Positions 5,923-6,548 of a stretch of DNA of 6,548 nucleotides are shown piece after piece. This DNA is from Candidatus Omnitrophota bacterium (GTDB lineage: Bacteria > Omnitrophota > Gorgyraeia > Duberdicusellales > 4484-171): NCBI GenBank assembly GCA_016939345.1, contig JAFGHG010000080.1, forward strand, positions 1 to 6,548, given 5' to 3'. Made by a program: the position numbers and the translations under genes. The notes beneath the pieces are model-generated. The model saw nothing but the letters and a program-made list of their open reading frames with translations, ran no database searches and was not told the DNA's origin. Position 1 is the first letter of the stretch, and each line of letters starts with the position of its first letter.

Positions 5923-6548
5923 TCATACCTTACCTGCACGCCGGGGGTGCAAGTTGGTATTTTGGGCCGGGACACCGTGCCAGATAGAGCGGGGCTCTAC
6001 TTTTGTATTCTTCATCAATACTGCTCCGGCTCCGATTATGGCGTTGTCACCTATTTCACAGCCCGGGGCAATAATAGCATTTGAGCCGATAGTCACGTTT
6101 TTACCGATTTTTACTTTTTTCAGCCTTAAAACCCCTCTCTGGACCTGATGGCCGATAATAACTGCTCCTCCGCCGATCACTGAATTATCGCCTATCTCCA
6201 GCAAAGTAGCATCAAATACGAATTTAGAATTTATCTGCACGTTTTTACCGATTTTTGCGCCTAAAAGACTCTGGAGAAGATTGGCAAAAGGAGTAAGAAG
6301 AATAAAATAAATAAAGGTAAAATTAATCAATAAGTACAATGAACTCACAAAAGCCCATTTGGCAGTTTCAAAAGATAATATCCTGTGGCTTCCTTCTTTA
6401 AGCCTCAAACGCAATATCCACCTTGTAAAGCCAACCAAGAGAACTAAAGTCAAACCGTAGATAAAATAACCCAGGCCGATAGCCATGGCTAAAAGGATGC
6501 TGCGGATTATGACATTAAAGCCGGCAGCATAATCAAAAACTTTTATAA
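5923..6548 (-). CDS. Membrane-anchored left-handed beta-helix (hexapeptide-repeat) transferase, 3' part
   Basis: The frame is open to the right window edge, so the gene is 5'-truncated here and 207 residues are visible. An ATG at 6486 exists, but the codons before it (IKVFDYAAGFNVIIRSILLA) continue a hydrophobic segment without a break, so I take that ATG as internal. Two strongly hydrophobic regions are followed by hexapeptide repeats of the I-G-x-x-[VA]-x type: GAKIGKNVQI, LEIGDNSVIG, VKIGKNVTIG and CEIGDNAIIG. It ends with WHGVPAQ, the usual close of such acyl- or acetyltransferases. These enzymes form trimeric prisms and usually transfer acyl groups from CoA or carrier protein. The layout resembles the C-terminal part of the Pls/TIGR02353-type proteins linked to NRPS-like enzymes, which would fit the carrier-protein fusion downstream. 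The acceptor is unknown. After GVPAQ the last residues (NLHPRRAGKV) and the stop are encoded by the REP hairpin, so the native tail is probably lost or replaced. Confidence 0.82.
   Translation of the reverse strand, partial: IKVFDYAAGFNVIIRSILLAMAIGLGYFIYGLTLVLLVGFTRWILRLRLKEGSHRILSFETAKWAFVSSLYLLINFTFIYFILLTPFANLLQSLLGAKIGKNVQINSKFVFDATLLEIGDNSVIGGGAVIIGHQVQRGVLRLKKVKIGKNVTIGSNAIIAPGCEIGDNAIIGAGAVLMKNTKVEPRSIWHGVPAQNTNLHPRRAGKV
5925..5960. repeat. REP-like hairpin, right copy
   Basis: This is an imperfect palindrome of 36 bases with the core TGCACGCCGGGGGTG (5935-5949), identical to the left copy and in the same orientation. Inner arms TGCAC and GTGCA pair fully. Outer arms ATACC (5925-5929) and GGTAT (5956-5960) pair fully. 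Between them are two mismatches and one bulged base. Relative to the left copy, the G/A mismatch next to the CAC arm is a G-C pair here, so the two copies have drifted while the stem is kept. The element contains the last 12 codons of the beta-helix transferase gene and ends at its TGA stop (5925-5923). It lies 24 bases upstream of the transposase ATG. Confidence 0.83.

Larger units (their letters stand above)
5208..5960 (-). mobile_element. REP-RAYT-REP unit inserted in a lipid operon
   Basis: A RAYT gene (5900-5241) is flanked by two hairpin repeats in the same orientation, 5208-5240 and 5925-5960, giving a unit of about 753 bp. The arrangement of a transposase gene bracketed by REP hairpins is known from other bacteria. 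I see no clear target-site duplication beside the outer ends, and the bases just outside (taatcta on the left, tttggg on the right) do not match. The unit separates two genes that otherwise run in the same direction, and its low G+C content sets it apart from them. The outer limits are defined by the ends of the inverted arms and could extend a few bases further. Confidence 0.75.

Noticed and set aside
5208..5960. Two similar hairpins as the start of a CRISPR array
   Set aside because: Only two copies are present, about 720 bp apart with a transposase gene between them, and there are no regular spacers or cas genes.
5923..6486. ATG at 6486 as the true start of the beta-helix transferase
   Set aside because: The frame stays open to the window edge and the codons before the ATG encode a continuing hydrophobic, membrane-like segment. 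No clear ribosome site precedes it.

Overview
All of the genes in this window lie on the minus strand and read from right to left as one tightly packed set. The gaps are 17 bp or less, with one-base, 11-base and 4-base junctions, except where a small mobile unit has settled. The base composition is about 40-48% G+C in the lipid genes I sampled and much lower in the transposase. Strong purine-rich ribosome sites and a membrane-lipid theme fit an uncultured Gram-negative-type bacterium. An Omnitrophota-like or related candidate-phylum genome is my guess from style alone and is weakly held.

Layout in the direction of transcription. (1) 6548-5923 is the 3' part of a membrane-anchored left-handed beta-helix (hexapeptide-repeat) transferase whose start lies off the window. 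(2) 5960-5208 is a REP/RAYT unit: a single-domain HUH/Y1 transposase of 219 residues between two direct copies of a hairpin that share an identical 15-bp core. (3) 5182-2492 is an 896-residue three-domain fusion of acyl-activating enzyme, acyl carrier protein and PlsC acyltransferase. (4) 2490-1843 is a CDP-alcohol phosphatidyltransferase of the YnbA type. (5) 1853-942 is a CDP-diacylglycerol synthase of the YnbB/CdsA type. (6) 924-130 is a methyltransferase that resembles the C-terminal half of E. coli YnbC. (7) 133-1 is the start of a flavodoxin-like protein cut by the left window edge.

Taken together, genes 3 to 6 would make a complete route from free fatty acid to an unusual phospholipid. 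The acid is adenylated and loaded on the built-in carrier protein. It is then passed to a lysophospholipid such as lysophosphatidate, the product is activated with CTP, and the CDP-lipid is coupled to an alcohol. A methyltransferase may finish the head group or a tail. The order transferase, CDP-DAG synthase, methyltransferase is the same as in E. coli ynbA-ynbB-ynbC, whose product is not known to me. The fusion enzyme at the front is an addition that suggests where the acyl chain comes from.

The mobile unit is the other point of interest. Its right hairpin supplies the last dozen codons and the stop of the beta-helix transferase, and its left hairpin touches the transposase stop codon and forms the 5' leader of the fusion gene. 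No promoter, tRNA, rRNA, CRISPR or convincing intrinsic terminator was seen. No stretch of more than 300 bases lacks a gene.
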